Below, piece by piece: positions 18,281-27,082 of a stretch of 64,000 nucleotides of DNA. This stretch comes from Nemertoderma westbladi. Its lineage: Eukaryota; Xenacoelomorpha; Nemertodermatida; Nemertodermatidae. A program made the translations under genes and the position numbers. Below the pieces are notes generated by a model. It had not been told where the DNA came from, did no database searches, and saw only the letters and a program-made list of their open reading frames with translations. The DNA lies in NCBI GenBank assembly GCA_032718475.1, contig JAUCBJ010000896.1:36513-100512 (forward strand). The letters are read 5' to 3'. Positions within the stretch are counted from its first letter, which is position 1. The number at the start of each line of letters is the position of its first letter.

Positions 18281-19047
18281 CTAGTCCCTTTCTGGAATCG
18301 GTACAGGCAGCTCATTTCCTGGTGGGTCTGTCTCCCACAGTAGTCACAGCCGAGCACCAATGTCTCCCGCCCCACGTCGTCTTTCGTCCCAAGCGATCTC
18401 CGCGGTCTGTGGAGTCGCTGATAGGCAAACTTCTGGACGTTAGCGTCCCTGTCTACGTCGATTTCCTCACCCCTCCCGGGCATTGTCTCCCCGAATACTA
18501 CTCGTGGTGCCGTCCCCGGTTGATCGCCCAACCTGATAGTGCTCCCCGCGAAATCCATCGCCGGTCCCTCGTGCACCCAGGCCCGCTTGCCGGGTTTGTC
18601 CCAGAAGGCTCTTGCCCCACTGGCCGTCACCACCCTCCCGCCAACCCAGTCCGTGTCCGAGTGGCCTATCCTCTCGATGGGTGGCATCTCTCTGAACTCG
18701 TCGTCGTCCTCGTCCTCCTCTCGCAGTGGTTCCAACCCCGGTATCCTGGTGGACCCACTATGTCCCTTCCCGCCTTGGTTCTTGCCCGTAACTCTCCATT
18801 CCTCAAGCTCCCCTAGCTTCCTTTGCGGTTGATCGCCCTCGGCGCCTGCTGGTATGGGCATCGCTTGCAATCCCGACGTCGACTGTTTCGGTGATCCCAC
18901 CGTCCACCCCAGTTCTTTCCCTAGAGACTCCCCCGAACTCCCTGACGAAGTCCAACGAAGTACGTCTAAGGCCATTTGTTCCTCGAAGCCGTAGCTCTGC
19001 GCCCTAGCTTCCTCCTCCCTCTCTTCTGCTTCTCTCCTCTCCCACAA
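18115..19047 (-). CDS. Downstream zinc-knuckle ORF of C, N-terminal part, interrupted by B
   Basis: 310 residues from a TTG. The frame is open further upstream to the B insertion point, so the real N-terminus was probably separated when B inserted 60 bp away. An acidic Glu/Asp-rich first half, then CX2CX4HX4C (CDYCGRQTHQEMSC) and the start of a second knuckle, after which the true frame switches to the 17651-18280 ORF and this frame continues as a shadow. No enzymatic motif. Confidence 0.55.
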   Translation of the reverse strand: MWERREAEEREEEARAQSYGFEEQMALDVLRWTSSGSSGESLGKELGWTVGSPKQSTSGLQAMPIPAGAEGDQPQRKLGELEEWRVTGKNQGGKGHSGSTRIPGLEPLREEDEDDDEFREMPPIERIGHSDTDWVGGRVVTASGARAFWDKPGKRAWVHEGPAMDFAGSTIRLGDQPGTAPRVVFGETMPGRGEEIDVDRDANVQKFAYQRLHRPRRSLGTKDDVGRETLVLGCDYCGRQTHQEMSCLYRFQKGTSCLYCRESSHRIGRVHGCITDVRSVTFGDTTDTSATGWTMRRSSGSSKNGPTSGP

Positions 19048-19107
19048 GTTTGCCTGCCATCTCGAACTCTGCCCGATCGCTCACCCGTAGGTGGTGCCTT
19101 GCCAAGG

Positions 19108-19654
19108 TGTGACGGGATCTACGGATCCCGGTTTATCCGTTGGGTTTTCTATCTACGCGTCCCCGCCGTGTGTGAAAGGTAAAAGAGTTCTGATGTTCGG
19201 TTATATGTATAAGGTATAATATAGTTGATATATAGGCTTTAGTATAGTATGGCACAGTTACCGGTAGATAAGTATGATGGCAGTAGCGGACGGTGATAGA
19301 AGTCACCGTTCCACCCTACTGAACTAACTGAGTAAACTGAGTGAATGATTGCTGTACAGGTAATATATACTGCACGGGTTTGGCCGTTACAGTACTTAGT
19401 CGATGCTGTCCCCCCATTGGCTAATATCCCTGTTGGCACCCTTTGCCCCCCTCTGAAGTGCTTCCCTTCGCCCTTGCTGTTCTCTCTTGGTTAGGGGTTT
19501 GGCCCCTGACCCTTATTGTGTGTGTCTCCTTTGGGGCCTGTTGTCCCCGTTTACTGGGGTGACACGAGGTTGATTGGTAATCAACCTCGTGCTCCCAATA
19601 TTGCTTAATGGCTCACTCTATGGGTTTGTGTTAGCGGAATTGGATAAGCTAACA
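19108..19654 (-). repeat. 3' LTR of element B
   Basis: TG...CA ends. Preceded on the minus strand by the polypurine tract and hairpin at 19655-19692. Differs from the 5' LTR at three positions by eye. Confidence 0.93.
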
Positions 19655-19692
19655 CTCCCCCCCATGCTATCTTCCCGGTGAGAAGATAGCAT
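19655..19692 (-). promoter_or_regulatory. Polypurine tract and hairpin (B)
   Basis: GGGGGGGAG beside the LTR and the same 11-bp-stem hairpin with CCGGTGA-type loop as in C and F. Confidence 0.8.
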
Positions 19693-20127
19693 CCAACTCA
19701 AGTGCGCTACAATTCCGCTGGATCCCGATCTATTATCGGGTGTGGGGTGGGTCTATTTTTTCGGAGTCGGCTTTCCAGGCCGCTCCCTATGGGTATGATG
19801 TCACTACCCTCTGGCGTCTCGTGTCGGGCCGATCGTGCGCTTCTCTCATACAATTTTTGTTTCCCCAACACTCTCACCACTCTAACTCCGCTCTCTGACT
19901 CAACTCGCTCTTACCCTCTCCCCACACCTGAATCGCACTCCTCTCTCTCGCCAACAGTTCCTCTCACTATCTCCTCTCTAATCTCTGCCACTCTCTAAGG
20001 CCCTGACCTCTAATGCTACCCCTGTGCTATCATACTATCTACCTACTACTCACTTGCTAACTATCTAACTCTCTTACTAACTCTAACTATCTCTCTAAGC
20101 CTACTAACTTTAACTCTAACTCTTTTA
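19693..20127. other. 3' non-coding region of element B
   Basis: Pyrimidine-rich plus strand, near-identical in large part to 50799-51230 in F. No gene. Confidence 0.6.
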
Positions 20128-20830
20128 CTACGTGGTGCTTAGGGTGCCCACAACCCTCTGCTACTACCTCCATCTACGTGGCGCTTGCGGTGCCCACAAC
20201 CACTCTACTACTAACACTAACTAAAACCCTCTATCTACGTGGCGCTTGTGGTGCCCACAACCACTCTACTATCTACCCTCTACTACTCTACTACCTGGCA
20301 CCCTATGTGCCCTCTCTACTACTCTACTCTCTGGCACCCTATGTGCCCTCTCTACTACCTCTATTCTATCTACATCTCCACCTCAACTAATACCTCTATC
20401 TACGTGGTGCTAACGGTGCCCACAACCACAACCGGTACTACGTACCCTCTTACTAACTCTACCAACTCTCTACTAACTCTACTAACTCTCTATCTACGTG
20501 GCGCTTGTGGTGCCCACAACCATTCTACTACTACTTCTACTCTGCTAATATCTTTCTACGTGGCGCTTCCGGTGCCCACAACCACTCTCTGCTACTACTT
20601 TCTACGTGGCGCTTGCGGTGCCCACAACCCCTCTCTGCTACTACTTTCTACGTGGCGCTTACGGTGCCCACAACCTCCCTACTACTACTCGTGGCATGAC
20701 AATATGCCACACTCCCTTACCCCGCCGCCTTCTAACTTCTCTACTTACTATCCTTCTACGTGGCGCTTACGGTGCCCACAACCTCCCTACTACTACTCGT
20801 AGCATGACAATATGCCACACTCCCTTACCC
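20128..20830 (-). repeat. Minisatellite with GTGGCGCTTGCGGTGCCCAC core
   Basis: About ten units of roughly 30-60 bp, each with CTACGTGGCGCTT followed by GGTGCCCACAACC. The core has short inverted arms (GTGG...CCAC). It lies in the 3' non-coding part of B and recurs in F at 51.27-51.70 kb, while C carries a different minisatellite in the same place. Confidence 0.85.
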
Positions 20831-20934
20831 CGCCGCCTTCTAACTTACCCTCTACTAACTTATCTTCTGCTAACTATTATTATTTAATTATTTATTATTA
20901 TTTATTTTTATTTTTAATTAAATAATTAATTTCT

Positions 20935-21003
20935 TGTGGGAAGGGCGTCTCGTCTCGCCCTCATTCCCACCCCCCTCAGTCCAAATATTGGACGACTAAA
21001 CTC
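20935..21003 (-). ncRNA. Conserved double-hairpin block 3' of the last ORF (B copy)
   Basis: On the minus strand a GTCCAA/TTGGAC hairpin, a purine-rich run GAGGGGGGTGGGA, then a GGGCG/CGCCC stem closed by GTGGGA/TCCCAC. The same block occurs in C (27004-27067) and F (51857-51915) while surrounding DNA differs, so I infer a functional cis-element (second polypurine tract or 3' RNA structure). Confidence 0.5.
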
Positions 21004-21193
21004 TAAGCTGCCCCTCGATCTTCCATCGATTCTTCCATAAGGCACTGTCCCGCTGTCCCCCTGCGCGTCCTCTTATCTTTCCACCCACTTTCCTCGCCAA
21101 CTCCAACTCATCTGGAATTGGCTCTCCCCCTTTCACCACCCCAAAATCGGGTCTCTCCACCACCTTCTTAACTATGTCCTCTCTTGGCATCAA
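20996..21193 (-). CDS. Charged tail module of B, after an in-frame stop
   Basis: About 65 residues (ending WKNRWKIEGQLRV) in the same frame as the ORF at 21218-22702, separated from it by a TGA. In F the matching codon is GGA and the frame reads through, so the tail was probably once part of the longer protein. No domain recognised; it precedes the conserved hairpin block. Confidence 0.45.
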   Translation of the reverse strand: MMPREDIVKKVVERPDFGVVKGGEPIPDELELARKVGGKIRGRAGGQRDSALWKNRWKIEGQLRV

Positions 21194-21217
21194 AATGCCA
21201 TCTCTTTCTTTGTTGTC

Positions 21218-22702
21218 TCACGCTGGCAGAATGAATAGAAAGTGAAAGAACAGGCAGAACAGTAGTCCTATTCCTTTCCATCCTGCCTTCCTTCTCGACT
21301 TCCCCCTTGTCGGTATGCCTCCAAACCGGACCGGCATCTCTTCCGGACACTCCTCTAGACACTCCTCCAGACACTCCTCTGGAGTGTTGTCCTCCGGACA
21401 CCTCGCCGTCCGCTCCGCTTCATCTCCATACCGATGCTTGCTGGGAAACCTACTCTCCTCTGCCCACTTTCTTACTGTCACCTCCCTATCTGGCTCTACT
21501 ATCTCCTCCGGCTTCTTATCTTCGTCCTCTGTGTCTGCGGTGCCTGGTAACATGCATCCTGATGTCTCTGTCACACTGCATGGTATCTTAGTTTTAACTG
21601 GGCCGCTAAGCATCCACCCGAACGGCGTGAGGATCGCCGTCGGATCCCGCTGCCTGTCTTCGCCGAAGACCGTCTTCGTTCTCTCGTGGGCCGTCGGGCA
21701 GTCCATCCCTACTATAATGGACACCTTCCTAACGTCCACCTTTGGTATTGAGAAATCGATACCATCCAGGAATCTATATTGTTCGACCTCAATGTTGGTT
21801 GGTCGCCTGGCGTTGATGTTTATCGATTCTATGACGTGGATGGGGTCGATCGTCGCCCCATAGTCGTATCCCGGTGCAATCGCTGCTATCCTGCACCGCC
21901 CCACCCTCGTCTCCAGGACCTCATCTTTACTCGAGACGGTAGTCACCACCATTCTATTCGGCCTTGTCTTTAGCCCTATCTCTTCGGCCACCCAGTTCTC
22001 CACCAGCGTGAAGGCTGCTCCACTGTCGACCAGCATTAATGTCGTTACTGATCGACCGCCCTCTCCTGATATCTTTACTGGTACTACCCCGAGTAGTACT
22101 TTTCTCTTCTTCTTCTCTTCTGTCGTGCTTGTGGCCATTGCCTGGCCTCCAGTCTCGGACTCTCTAACTGCTGTTTCTCTACACTCTCCGGATCTGTGTC
22201 CTTCTACCACACATCGATGACATAGTCCGTTCGCGTCTGTGTAGGCTATACGATCTTGTTTGGGCAACGCTTGCCAGTGCTTACAACTCCTGGTCTTATG
22301 TGTTCCATCCCGATGTAATTGACATTCGAATCCTGGATCATAGCGTTCCCTGTATAGTCCCTCACGTATCGCGCCTAGGTTTATATGTACCGATTTAGTG
22401 TTTTGGTTGTCTGTATTCGGCCTACTGGGTACATTGGGATTATGTTTATTTATGGTGTTATTTTCTTTCTGTCCCCGCCATGGTGTGGCCCTGCTACCAG
22501 CTAACTGTGGACTAGCAGTCCCCTGTGTGGCCGCATGTGGTAGTGATTGTCCGCATGACCTGTTCTCATCCAAGGGGTTCGATGTCCTTGCTCCTATTGG
22601 GGTATATTGTCGATATTGTGATGGGGGAATGTCACCCTGTCCCCCCCCCCCACCGGTATGTTTGGTACTGGGGTTGATGTTAATATATTGGGGCCCATAC
22701 AT
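21218..22702 (-). CDS. CCHC/protease protein of B with hydrophobic C-terminus, pol lost
   Basis: 494 residues. Zinc-binding region: CX2H-type cluster then CX2CX4HX4C (CHRCVVEGHRSGEC), as in C. Aspartic protease of DUF1758 type with D226 in LVDSGAA. After the ILTPFGW segment that in C leads to RT, the sequence departs into about 100 acidic residues with ECLEECLEECPEE repeats and ends in a hydrophobic segment (GLLFCLFFHFLFIL). RT, RNase H and integrase are absent. Near 22,551 the sequence joins DENRSC directly to QSLPHAATQG; in C about 0.8 kb coding for the DUF1759 domain lies between them. It begins within overlapping gag frames at the G10 tract (22641-22650). Confidence 0.85.
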   Translation of the reverse strand: MYGPQYININPSTKHTGGGGGQGDIPPSQYRQYTPIGARTSNPLDENRSCGQSLPHAATQGTASPQLAGSRATPWRGQKENNTINKHNPNVPSRPNTDNQNTKSVHINLGAIREGLYRERYDPGFECQLHRDGTHKTRSCKHWQALPKQDRIAYTDANGLCHRCVVEGHRSGECRETAVRESETGGQAMATSTTEEKKKRKVLLGVVPVKISGEGGRSVTTLMLVDSGAAFTLVENWVAEEIGLKTRPNRMVVTTVSSKDEVLETRVGRCRIAAIAPGYDYGATIDPIHVIESININARRPTNIEVEQYRFLDGIDFSIPKVDVRKVSIIVGMDCPTAHERTKTVFGEDRQRDPTAILTPFGWMLSGPVKTKIPCSVTETSGCMLPGTADTEDEDKKPEEIVEPDREVTVRKWAEESRFPSKHRYGDEAERTARCPEDNTPEECLEECLEECPEEMPVRFGGIPTRGKSRRKAGWKGIGLLFCLFFHFLFILPA

Positions 22703-22941
22703 CTATCTGCAATAATTACCCCCTCCCCTGGATATATGTTGTGTCCCTGGAAATTATAGTCATGCTGCTGTACCGGTACCGATATAGGCCTATTCACTTC
22801 TTGCCTACCTACCGGTATGTACTCCGCGACTTCCGGGTTTAATCCCGTCGTCCGCGCTACCCTATCGCCTACTCTATCTCTCCCAGCATGGCCTATAATA
22901 GTATGTGCAGTAAGGCCTACAGTATGTCCTGCAGTCTGCAT
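22594..22941 (-). CDS. Gag-like ORF of B, C-terminal part (up to the G10 tract)
   Basis: 115 residues matching the end of the C ORF at 32408-33358 (VGLTAHTI, TGLNPEVAEYIP, GHNIYPGEG segments). After the G10 tract this frame is a shadow and the coding continues in the frame of the CCHC/protease ORF. No named domain. Confidence 0.65.
   Translation of the reverse strand: MQTAGHTVGLTAHTIIGHAGRDRVGDRVARTTGLNPEVAEYIPVGRQEVNRPISVPVQQHDYNFQGHNIYPGEGVIIADRCMGPNILTSTPVPNIPVGGGDRVTFPHHNIDNIPQ
22641..22650 (-). other. G10 tract at the gag ORF junction (B)
   Basis: Ten C on the plus strand. Coding phase changes here between the gag-like ORF and the CCHC/protease ORF. Element C has exactly ten at the same junction (32417-32426). 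Candidate slippage site. Confidence 0.6.
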
Positions 22942-22961
22942 GTGCCCTTCCGAATCGAAGT

Positions 22962-23351
22962 TTATTCTTCTCGAATCTCCCCGTGACTACCGTACTCTCG
23001 ATCGGCAGCTATATCACGTCGGGAAGTTTCTCTTCGATCCCCACTCCTGTTCTCTTCTTCGTATCGGTACATCCTGTACCCCTCTCCTGGCCTGCGGTGC
23101 GTTTCTCCGGGGCGACGGCAATCTCCCGAAGTTCGACCCCACTGACTCTCCGTCTCAATCTCTACTACTGACGGCTCGCTATCCGTCCTTGCTCTCCTGT
23201 TGCTCCTAGCAACGATTCTTCTACTCTCTCCACTTCTTCTATCTTCGACCTCTCTATTAAACTCTACTAATCTTCTCTCTTCTGACTGGGCTCGACGTTC
23301 CGTCGCCCGCCCTCTCGCGACGTCAACCTGTCTCTCTCTGCTCGATCGCAC
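22962..23351 (-). CDS. Gag-like ORF of B, middle part, Arg/Glu-rich
   Basis: 129 strongly charged residues corresponding to the middle of the C ORF at 32408-33358 (TDSEPSVVE and SQWGRTSGDCRRPGE shared). A frame break of a few bases separates it from the next part. No named domain; possibly RNA-binding. Confidence 0.6.
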   Translation of the reverse strand: MRSSRERQVDVARGRATERRAQSEERRLVEFNREVEDRRSGESRRIVARSNRRARTDSEPSVVEIETESQWGRTSGDCRRPGETHRRPGEGYRMYRYEEENRSGDRRETSRRDIAADREYGSHGEIREE

Positions 23352-23410
23352 GCCGCTGGGGATACTCGCAATCCCCCTATTATTCTCCGTCGCCGGGTGT
23401 TGCGGTTTAC

Positions 23411-23653
23411 CTAATTCGGCCCGCGCATTATCCGCCGACGCCTGTGGGACACTCCCTGCCCCCCTCTCTCGCTACTAATGTCTCGCGGTGGGGTGCCCGT
23501 AGTCCCCCCCCACCCGCCACTTCTAACTTCATTATCTCTCACTACACTTCTGCGTACCTCTTGTGGGGCATTCTCTGCCCCCCCTCTCTCGCCACTAATC
23601 TTCCGTGGTGGGGCGCCCGTAGCCCCCCCCCCACCCGCCACATCTAACTTCAA
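23411..23653 (-). CDS. Gag-like ORF of B, N-terminal part, Gly/Arg-rich
   Basis: 80 residues corresponding to the start of the C ORF at 33358, but with an internal duplication (about 119-bp units, each holding a G tract of 8-10). It overlaps the 3' end of the first ORF in another phase. Confidence 0.5.
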   Translation of the reverse strand: MKLDVAGGGGATGAPPRKISGERGGAENAPQEVRRSVVRDNEVRSGGWGGTTGTPPRDISSERGGQGVSHRRRRIMRGPN

Positions 23654-25151
23654 TATCTCTTACTTCGTCTCTACACTCCTCTCTAGTCGACACACTATCT
23701 CTACTACGGCTGGGTCTATTCACCCCCGCCTCTCTCTCTACTACTGCGAGGCCTACCAGGCCAACCTCGGGTTGGCTCAACCCTGCTACCTCCTGCCTAC
23801 CAACTACGTGGCCTACCAGGCCGCCGTCGGGTTGGCGCAACCCCGCCACTTCCTGCCTACTAACTACGTGGCCTACCAGGCCGCCGTCTGCCGGGCTATA
23901 CACGTCTGACGCGTTCATATTAATAGCACCATTCCCAATATTATTTGTTAAATCAATTAAATTATTAGAATTTGAAACGGGATTATTATTTAAATTATTT
24001 AAGTTAGAATTATTATTATTTTCAAAATTTAAATTGCTATTCGAATTATTTGAATTATTTTGATTATTCTGAATATTTGAATTAATATTATTATTTGAAT
24101 TTAAACTTAAATTACTACTACCGGGTAAAATATTTCCTGTAATAAAGGGATTAGGGTTATTTACTACAGTACTATTAATACCAATATTTCCTAACGCACT
24201 ACTACTACCCCCCTCACCCGTACGGTTACTGTACGTACTGTACGTGTACCGCACGCTCTGTTCTCTTGCCTCACGCTCTTCGCGTTCACTCTCTTGCTCC
24301 TTCCTTCCCCTCAGTCGCCACTCTAATTCTTCCATTTTTAATTTATATGCCATGCGCTCACTCTCTCGCACCCGTCTTTCTTTTGCGGAGGATGTAGCAG
24401 ACTTATCGGTTGCGACGGACTCCCGCCGCCCCTCCGTCCTACTAACTTTCCCCCACTCTCCGGGGTTCTCGCTGACCAACGAGACCGAATCCTCGGAGCT
24501 AACCTCGGATTCGCCCTCGTGCGGTCCCGCCCAACCCACTAACTTAACTTCCCTGGCATCGACTAAGTATGGCCCTATGTACACTACACCAGGCCCCATA
24601 CCCCTACGTTCCCATAGCCCAAACAGTTCGAAGGCAACCCCTCTCGCTCTCTCCTCGGCCAGTTCTCCCTGCCCAGAACGCACTAGGTAATCAAAGTATC
24701 TGTTCGACTCACCTAGTCGTCTCCTCAACTTCACCTGGTCTATCTCAGCCCCTCCTCTAGCTTCCTTCAGTTGCTCCCGGGTCGCGGCGTAGGCTCGTCG
24801 GAGCCGTACGACCCCGACGCCCTCGTCGTCGACATCTCCTCTCTCCCTCCGGGTTCGGCGTCGTACCGTCGGCCCCACCGTTGCCGTTCCGGTGGGCCGT
24901 CCGTCGCCCTCGGCCTCTCGCTGGCCGGCGACATCGGCATATCGACCGCCGCCCTGTGTCGACTCGTCTCTCTCCTCTCCAAACTCGTCCTCTCGCTGTA
25001 GACGACCCCCCGCATCTTGGTTCGCCGGGTTACTCGTTATCGACGTAGCATCGACCGGCGTCGTGGGTCCGTATTGTCTCGCCGTGGCCTCGCGGATCGT
25101 TAGATCGTCGTCCGGGGTCCGCGGCGGTGTCGTTCCTCTCTCTCGACTCAT
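23595..25151 (-). CDS. First gag-like ORF of B, intact, with Asn-rich tract
   Basis: 518 residues from an ATG near the end of the 5' leader. The order is: polar N-terminus (DDDLTIREATARQYGPTTP, shared with C); charged helical region about 100-300; an Asn/Ser-rich tract at about 340-420; and about three GLVGHVV-type repeats (~63 bp each, 23745-23885). No named domain. In C the same protein is split into three frames, so B keeps the best copy. I infer a structural protein (gag A) able to self-associate; the Asn-rich tract resembles prion-like regions. Confidence 0.7.
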   Translation of the reverse strand: MSRERGTTPPRTPDDDLTIREATARQYGPTTPVDATSITSNPANQDAGGRLQREDEFGEERDESTQGGGRYADVAGQREAEGDGRPTGTATVGPTVRRRTRRERGDVDDEGVGVVRLRRAYAATREQLKEARGGAEIDQVKLRRRLGESNRYFDYLVRSGQGELAEERARGVAFELFGLWERRGMGPGVVYIGPYLVDAREVKLVGWAGPHEGESEVSSEDSVSLVSENPGEWGKVSRTEGRRESVATDKSATSSAKERRVRESERMAYKLKMEELEWRLRGRKEQESEREEREAREQSVRYTYSTYSNRTGEGGSSSALGNIGINSTVVNNPNPFITGNILPGSSNLSLNSNNNINSNIQNNQNNSNNSNSNLNFENNNNSNLNNLNNNPVSNSNNLIDLTNNIGNGAINMNASDVYSPADGGLVGHVVSRQEVAGLRQPDGGLVGHVVGRQEVAGLSQPEVGLVGLAVVEREAGVNRPSRSRDSVSTREECRDEVRDIEVRCGGWGGGYGRPTTED

Positions 25152-25164
25152 CTTCGTCTTTAGT

Positions 25165-25320
25165 AGCCGTCAGTCACAGTCTGTCAGGCCAGTTGGTTGG
25201 ATCTAGTTCTATCACTGTCAGACTGTTAGGGCAGCTGCTAGGATTCTATCTCTGTCAGGGCAGCTGGGCGGATCTAATTCTATCACTGTCAGGGCAGCTG
25301 GGCGGATCTGATTCTATCAC
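25165..25320 (-). repeat. Tandem repeat in the 5' leader of B
   Basis: About four ~35-bp units (CTATCACTGTCAGGGCAGCT with GGCGGATCTRATT) directly inside the 5' LTR, where primer-binding and packaging signals are expected. I could not match a tRNA end to it. Confidence 0.75.
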
Positions 25321-25867
25321 TGTGACGGGATCTACGGATCCCGGTTTATCCGTTGGGTTTTCTATCTACGCGTCCCTGCCGTGTGTGAAAGGTAAAAGAG
25401 TTCTGATGTTCGGTTATATGTATAAGGTATAATATAGTTGATATATAGGCTTTAGTATAGTATGGCACAGTTACCGGTAGATAAGTATGATGGCGGTAGC
25501 GGACGGTGATAGAAGTCACCGTTCCACCCTACTGAACTAACTGAGTAAGCTGAGTGAATGATTGCTGTACAGGTAATATATACTGCACGGGTTTGGCCGT
25601 TACAGTACTTAGTCGATGCTGTCCCCCCATTGGCTAATATCCCTGTTGGCACCCTTTGCCCCCCTCTGAAGTGCTTCCCTTCGCCCTTGCTGTTCTCTCT
25701 TGGTTAGGGGTTTGGCCCCTGACCCTTATTGTGTGTGTCTCCTTTGGGGCCTGTTGTCCCCGTTTACTGGGGTGACACGAGGTTGATTGGTAATCAACCT
25801 CGTGCTCCCAATATTGCTTAATGGCTCACTCTATGGGTTTGTGTTAGCGGAATTGGATAAGCTAACA
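25321..25867 (-). repeat. 5' LTR of element B
   Basis: Promoter LTR, 547 bp, followed by the CAAGG target duplication at 25868-25872. Confidence 0.93.
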
Positions 25868-25872
25868 CAAGG

Positions 25873-26269
25873 CGCAAACGTGATGAGTGATGAGTTTAGG
25901 TGGTTTAAGTTCAGTTCGATGGCCTATCTCTCTCTGAATTTCTGAGTTATTAAATTGTACCCTAAATTTGCAATTTTCAGCCCTATTCTTCTATTTATTT
26001 TAATTTACTTTTAACCCTACTGTCCTACTACTTGCTACTGCCTATGGATTATTCTATCTCCTAATCCACATTCTGGCCTACTCTGTGGGCCTGTGCAGTA
26101 CAACAGTATGCATCGCGTGGCCACATGATTTATCCAGCTGTACTCACATGCCCCCCTCTCGCTACTAATTACTGACTGCTAACTAATATCTATATCATAT
26201 ATACCCTTCTACCTCTATCTCTATCTTTTACTAACTAGTACTACATACTTTCTTGCTAACTCTTACTCT
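25873..26269. other. Element C sequence resuming after the B insertion
   Basis: No gene. Pyrimidine-rich plus strand leading into the minisatellite; part of the C region between integrase and the downstream ORF. Confidence 0.5.
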
Positions 26270-26880
26270 CTCTAACTAACTAACGGTACTACGTACCCTC
26301 TAACTCTTACTCTCTCTCTAACTAATGGTACTACGTACCCTCTAACTCTTACTCTCTCTCTAACTAACTAACGGTACTACGTACCCTCTAACTCTTACTC
26401 TCTCTCTAACTAACGGTACTACGTACCCTCTAACTCTTACTCTACTAACTAACGGTACTACGTACCCTCTAACTCTCTAACTAATGGTACTACGTACCCT
26501 CTAACTCTTACTCTCTCTCTAACTAATGGTACTACGTACCCTCTTACTACTCTCTACTAACAGTACTACGTACCCTCTCACTACTCCACTAACTAACGGT
26601 ACTACGAACCCTCTAACTCTTACTCTCTCTCTAACTAACGGTACTACGTACCCTCTTACTACTCTCTACTAACGGTACTACGTACCCTCTCACTACTCCA
26701 CTAACTAATGGTACTACGTACCCTCTCACTACTCCACTAACTAACGGTACTACGTACCCTCTCACTACTCCACTAACTAACGGTACTACGTACCCTCTTA
26801 CTACTCTCTACTAACTGACAGTACTACGTACCCTCTAACTCTTACTCTAACTCTACTAACTGATGGTACTACGTACCTCC
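26270..26880 (-). repeat. Minisatellite with GGTACTACGTACC core in element C
   Basis: About 15 units of 30-50 bp, each GGTACTACGTACCCTCT plus CTAACTCTTACTCTCT-type spacer. The core has inverted GGTAC/GTACC arms. It takes the place of the unrelated minisatellite in B and F. Confidence 0.9.
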
Positions 26881-27003
26881 TAACTAACTAACTAACTAAC
26901 TAACTCCCTCTTGCTAACTACCCTCTTACTGACTAACTTCTGCCTACTAACTGCGTACCTGCTATGTACTATTATTTTTATTTTTATTTTCTATTTTTAT
27001 ATG

Positions 27004-27067
27004 TGTGGGAAGGGCGTCTCGCCCTCAATCCCACCCCCCTCAGTCCAAAACTTGGACGACTAAACTC
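27004..27067 (-). ncRNA. Conserved double-hairpin block 3' of integrase (C copy)
   Basis: Same block as in B and F: two short stem-loops round a GAGGGGGGTGGGA run, 15 bp from the integrase stop. Confidence 0.5.
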
Positions 27068-27082
27068 CTCTCTAACTCCAAT

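Larger units (their letters stand above)
19108..25867 (-). mobile_element. Non-autonomous BEL/Pao element B, complete with both LTRs, nested in C
   Basis: The LTRs at 19108-19654 and 25321-25867 are both 547 bp, and I count three differences, so insertion was recent. CAAGG flanks it on both sides (19103-19107 and 25868-25872), the 5-bp target duplication expected of BEL/Pao. It codes for gag-like ORFs, CCHC knuckles and a protease, but has no RT, RNase H or integrase and lacks the DUF1759 gag domain seen in C. It would need enzymes from a relative such as C. Confidence 0.93.

Noticed and set aside
19950-20890. Plus-strand frames such as the 187-codon one in the B minisatellite
   Set aside because: Opposite strand to the element's genes and made of the tandem repeat.
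21307-24760. Plus-strand frames of 90-190 codons overlying element B
   Set aside because: Shadows of the well-supported minus-strand gag/protease ORFs, with no domain.
26270-26880. CRISPR-like array
   Set aside because: Spacers are themselves repetitive CTAACTCT DNA, there are no cas genes, and the context is a eukaryotic retroelement.
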